The notes beneath the pieces were generated by a model that saw nothing but the letters and a program-made list of their open reading frames with translations, was not told the DNA's origin and ran no database searches. A stretch of DNA of 64,000 bases from Bradyrhizobium guangxiense. GTDB taxonomy: Bacteria > Pseudomonadota > Alphaproteobacteria > Rhizobiales > Xanthobacteraceae. Both the position numbers and the translations under genes were made by a program. Below are positions 62,680-64,000 of the stretch, one piece after another (within the stretch, counting starts at the first letter, position 1; each line of letters opens with the position of its first letter). The stretch spans positions 774,501-838,500 of the forward strand of contig NZ_CP022219.1 of the NCBI RefSeq assembly GCF_004114915.1, in the 5' to 3' direction.

Positions 62680-63777
62680 TCAAGCCGCCTTCTTCGCGGA
62701 GCCGAGATGCGCCAGGCGCGGCATCACCTCGTTCTTCAGCAGCGAGAGCGAATGGTGCCAGGCTTCCGCCTTGTGCTTGTAGTCGAAGCCGAACACCAGG
62801 AGCACGCCGAAGCCGCCGACCTCATCGTAGATCTTCTCGATCTTCTCGGCGACGGTTGCGGGCGAGCCGACGATCCAGTTCCGCTTGGCGCAATATTCGA
62901 CCGTGACGTCGCTGTCGGGCACATCGGGCGCGTGCTTGAGATAATCCTTGAAGCCGAAATGGCCGAGCAGCGGCAGGAAGTACTCGCTCATCATCCGGCC
63001 CATCATGTCGCCGGTCGAGAGCCGCCACGCCTCCTCATCGGTGTCGGCGACGAACACCTCGCGCACGAGACGCCAGTCCTGCCGGTTCGGCTTGCGGCCG
63101 GTCTTGGCCGCCCCGACCTCGACGGAGTCCCAATGGCTCGAGACATAGGCCGGGTTGAGGTTGAGGCTCATCGGGATGAAGCCGCGCTCGCCCGCGAGCT
63201 TCAGCGTGTCCGAGTTCTTGGACAGACCAGCGACGCCGATCGGCGGATGCGGCGCCTGCAGCGGCTTGATGTGGGGCTTGAGGAAGTCGAACATCGTGTC
63301 CGGCTTGCTCACCGTCCAGAACTTGCCCTTGTGGGTGAAGGGCGCAGGCTCGGTCCACAGCTTCAGGATGATCTCCAGCGCTTCGCGCGTCATGTCGCGG
63401 TTCTGCCCGCTCATGCCGTCGACGTTGAACATCGCCCAGTCGCTCGGCAGGCCGCTCGCGGCGACGCCGAAATTGAGCCGGCCCTCGGAGAGATGGTCCA
63501 GCATCGCGACGCGGTTGGCGAGCTCGGCCGGGTGGTGATAGGGCAAGAGGAAGCCGCCCGGCCCGATGCGAAGCTTCTTGGTCTGCATCAACGCCTGCGC
63601 GATCAAGAGATCCGGCGTCGGATTGGGTTCCCAGGGCGCGGTATGGTGCTCGCCGACCCAGGCCTCCTGGTAGCCGAGCTCGTCGAGCCAGCGCATGACC
63701 TGCAGGTCCCAGTCGTTTCCTTCCTTCAGGCCGCACTCCGGCGGATGCGAAGGCATCGTGAAATAGCCAATCTCCAT
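62680..63777 (-). CDS. Luciferase-like (LLM) flavin-dependent monooxygenase
   Basis: A 365-residue TIM-barrel protein of the bacterial luciferase family. MEIGYFTMPSHPPECG, QEAWVGEHHTAPWEPNPTPD, RIGPGGFLLPYHHPAELANRVAMLDHLSEGRLNFGVAASG and WIVGSPATVAEKIEKIYDEVGGFG are the usual landmarks. It uses reduced FMN and oxygen on an unknown substrate. GAGAGGAAA supports the ATG at 63777. The gene is preceded by a sigma-54 promoter at 63842-63857 and followed by the flavin reductase. Confidence 0.93.
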   Translation of the reverse strand: MEIGYFTMPSHPPECGLKEGNDWDLQVMRWLDELGYQEAWVGEHHTAPWEPNPTPDLLIAQALMQTKKLRIGPGGFLLPYHHPAELANRVAMLDHLSEGRLNFGVAASGLPSDWAMFNVDGMSGQNRDMTREALEIILKLWTEPAPFTHKGKFWTVSKPDTMFDFLKPHIKPLQAPHPPIGVAGLSKNSDTLKLAGERGFIPMSLNLNPAYVSSHWDSVEVGAAKTGRKPNRQDWRLVREVFVADTDEEAWRLSTGDMMGRMMSEYFLPLLGHFGFKDYLKHAPDVPDSDVTVEYCAKRNWIVGSPATVAEKIEKIYDEVGGFGVLLVFGFDYKHKAEAWHHSLSLLKNEVMPRLAHLGSAKKAA

Positions 63778-63841
63778 GGGTTTCCTCTCCACAATTGACG
63801 CGTCTTGTTGCGCGGTTCACGGATGTGAGTAGGGCTGCTTG

Positions 63842-63857
63842 AGCAAGCGCTGTGCCA
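63842..63857 (-). promoter_or_regulatory. Sigma-54 (-24/-12) promoter of the LLM-flavin reductase operon
   Basis: Read on the minus strand TGGCAC-AGCGC-TTGCT has the correct five-base spacing of the -24 TGGCAC and -12 TTGC elements, about 65 bp before the ATG. A near-duplicate, 63865-63882, has lost one spacer base and should not work. Confidence 0.8.
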
Positions 63858-63962
63858 GCGGTTCAGCAAGGGTGTGCCAGCGCGACGAAGGCTCAAATCG
63901 GAGAGAAAGGGCTGGTTTGCCCGCGCAATTGCCGGTATCTCGACCAAGATCCGAGAAGGGGT

Positions 63963-64000
63963 CGTCTCATTGTCGCGAGACGGCGTCTTGGCCGTGAGAC
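63963..64000. promoter_or_regulatory. Candidate enhancer sites for the AcoR-type activator
   Basis: CGTCTCATTGTCGCGAGACG (63963-63982) is an inverted repeat with 6-bp arms. A second related pair, CGTCT...AGAC, starts at 63984 and reaches the window end. They lie about 105-140 bp upstream of the sigma-54 promoter, the usual enhancer distance. Confidence 0.5.

Noticed and set aside
62227..63798. 523-codon plus-strand frame opposite the LLM monooxygenase
   Set aside because: Same shadow effect; the minus-strand gene has all family landmarks and a promoter.

Overview
The window is high-GC alphaproteobacterial DNA, most likely Bradyrhizobium or a close Nitrobacteraceae relative. The reasons are a dense GC-rich codon pattern, carA and carB lying apart, a dnaG-rpoD block, an RpoH-type sigma factor, a short dimeric-type chlorite dismutase like that of Nitrobacter, and at least six families of short dispersed palindromic repeats of the kind I associate with Bradyrhizobium. 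No complete insertion sequence, prophage or CRISPR array was seen.

Layout. 1-9.2 kb: housekeeping genes carB (cut by the window start), carA and yqeY, mixed with an MFS exporter/ArsR regulator pair sharing two identical-arm operators, an atypical tRNA-Cys-like gene, a methyltransferase, a Dps protein and a cupin. 9.2-21.3 kb: an accessory stretch bounded and punctuated by ~100-bp repeats: epoxide hydrolase, acyl-CoA synthetase, hybrid histidine kinase, DUF2189 protein, an ArsR-AHSA1-AHSA1 operon, an LVIVD propeller protein, a LysE exporter, N-formylglutamate amidohydrolase, gamma-glutamylcyclotransferase and chlorite dismutase. 21.4-25.9 kb: dnaG and rpoD. 26-36.7 kb: small conserved genes, lytic transglycosylase, SDR, receiver-only regulator, LysE exporter, a 22-residue Lys/Ala peptide gene, GGDEF cyclase, amidase, rpoH and a RluA-type pseudouridine synthase whose catalytic Asp reads Gly. 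36.7-39.6 kb: tRNA-Glu followed by a compositionally different two-gene O-acyltransferase module (MBOAT plus SGNH-like) flanked by gene fragments, which looks like an acquired island. 39.9-48.3 kb: DUF900 hydrolase, UPF0158 protein, a ~430-bp dispersed repeat, a D-aminoacylase-type amidohydrolase coupled to a COG0523 GTPase, a GFA enzyme, a tautomerase divergent from a TetR regulator with its operators, two hypothetical genes and a chemoreceptor remnant.

48.3-54.7 kb is a coherent catabolic locus: a five-gene operon (ABC ATPase, periplasmic binding protein, two permeases, PuuE-like deacetylase) diverges from a GntR/FCD regulator plus an allantoin/hydantoin-type racemase, with a long palindrome between them. 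I read it as uptake and ring opening of a ureide or hydantoin. 54.8-59.9 kb encodes an AMP-forming acyl-CoA ligase and a 1,100-residue single-chain acyl-CoA carboxylase. 60-64 kb holds an AcoR-type sigma-54 activator next to a flavin reductase and a luciferase-like monooxygenase. The monooxygenase gene has a well-matched sigma-54 promoter and upstream inverted repeats.
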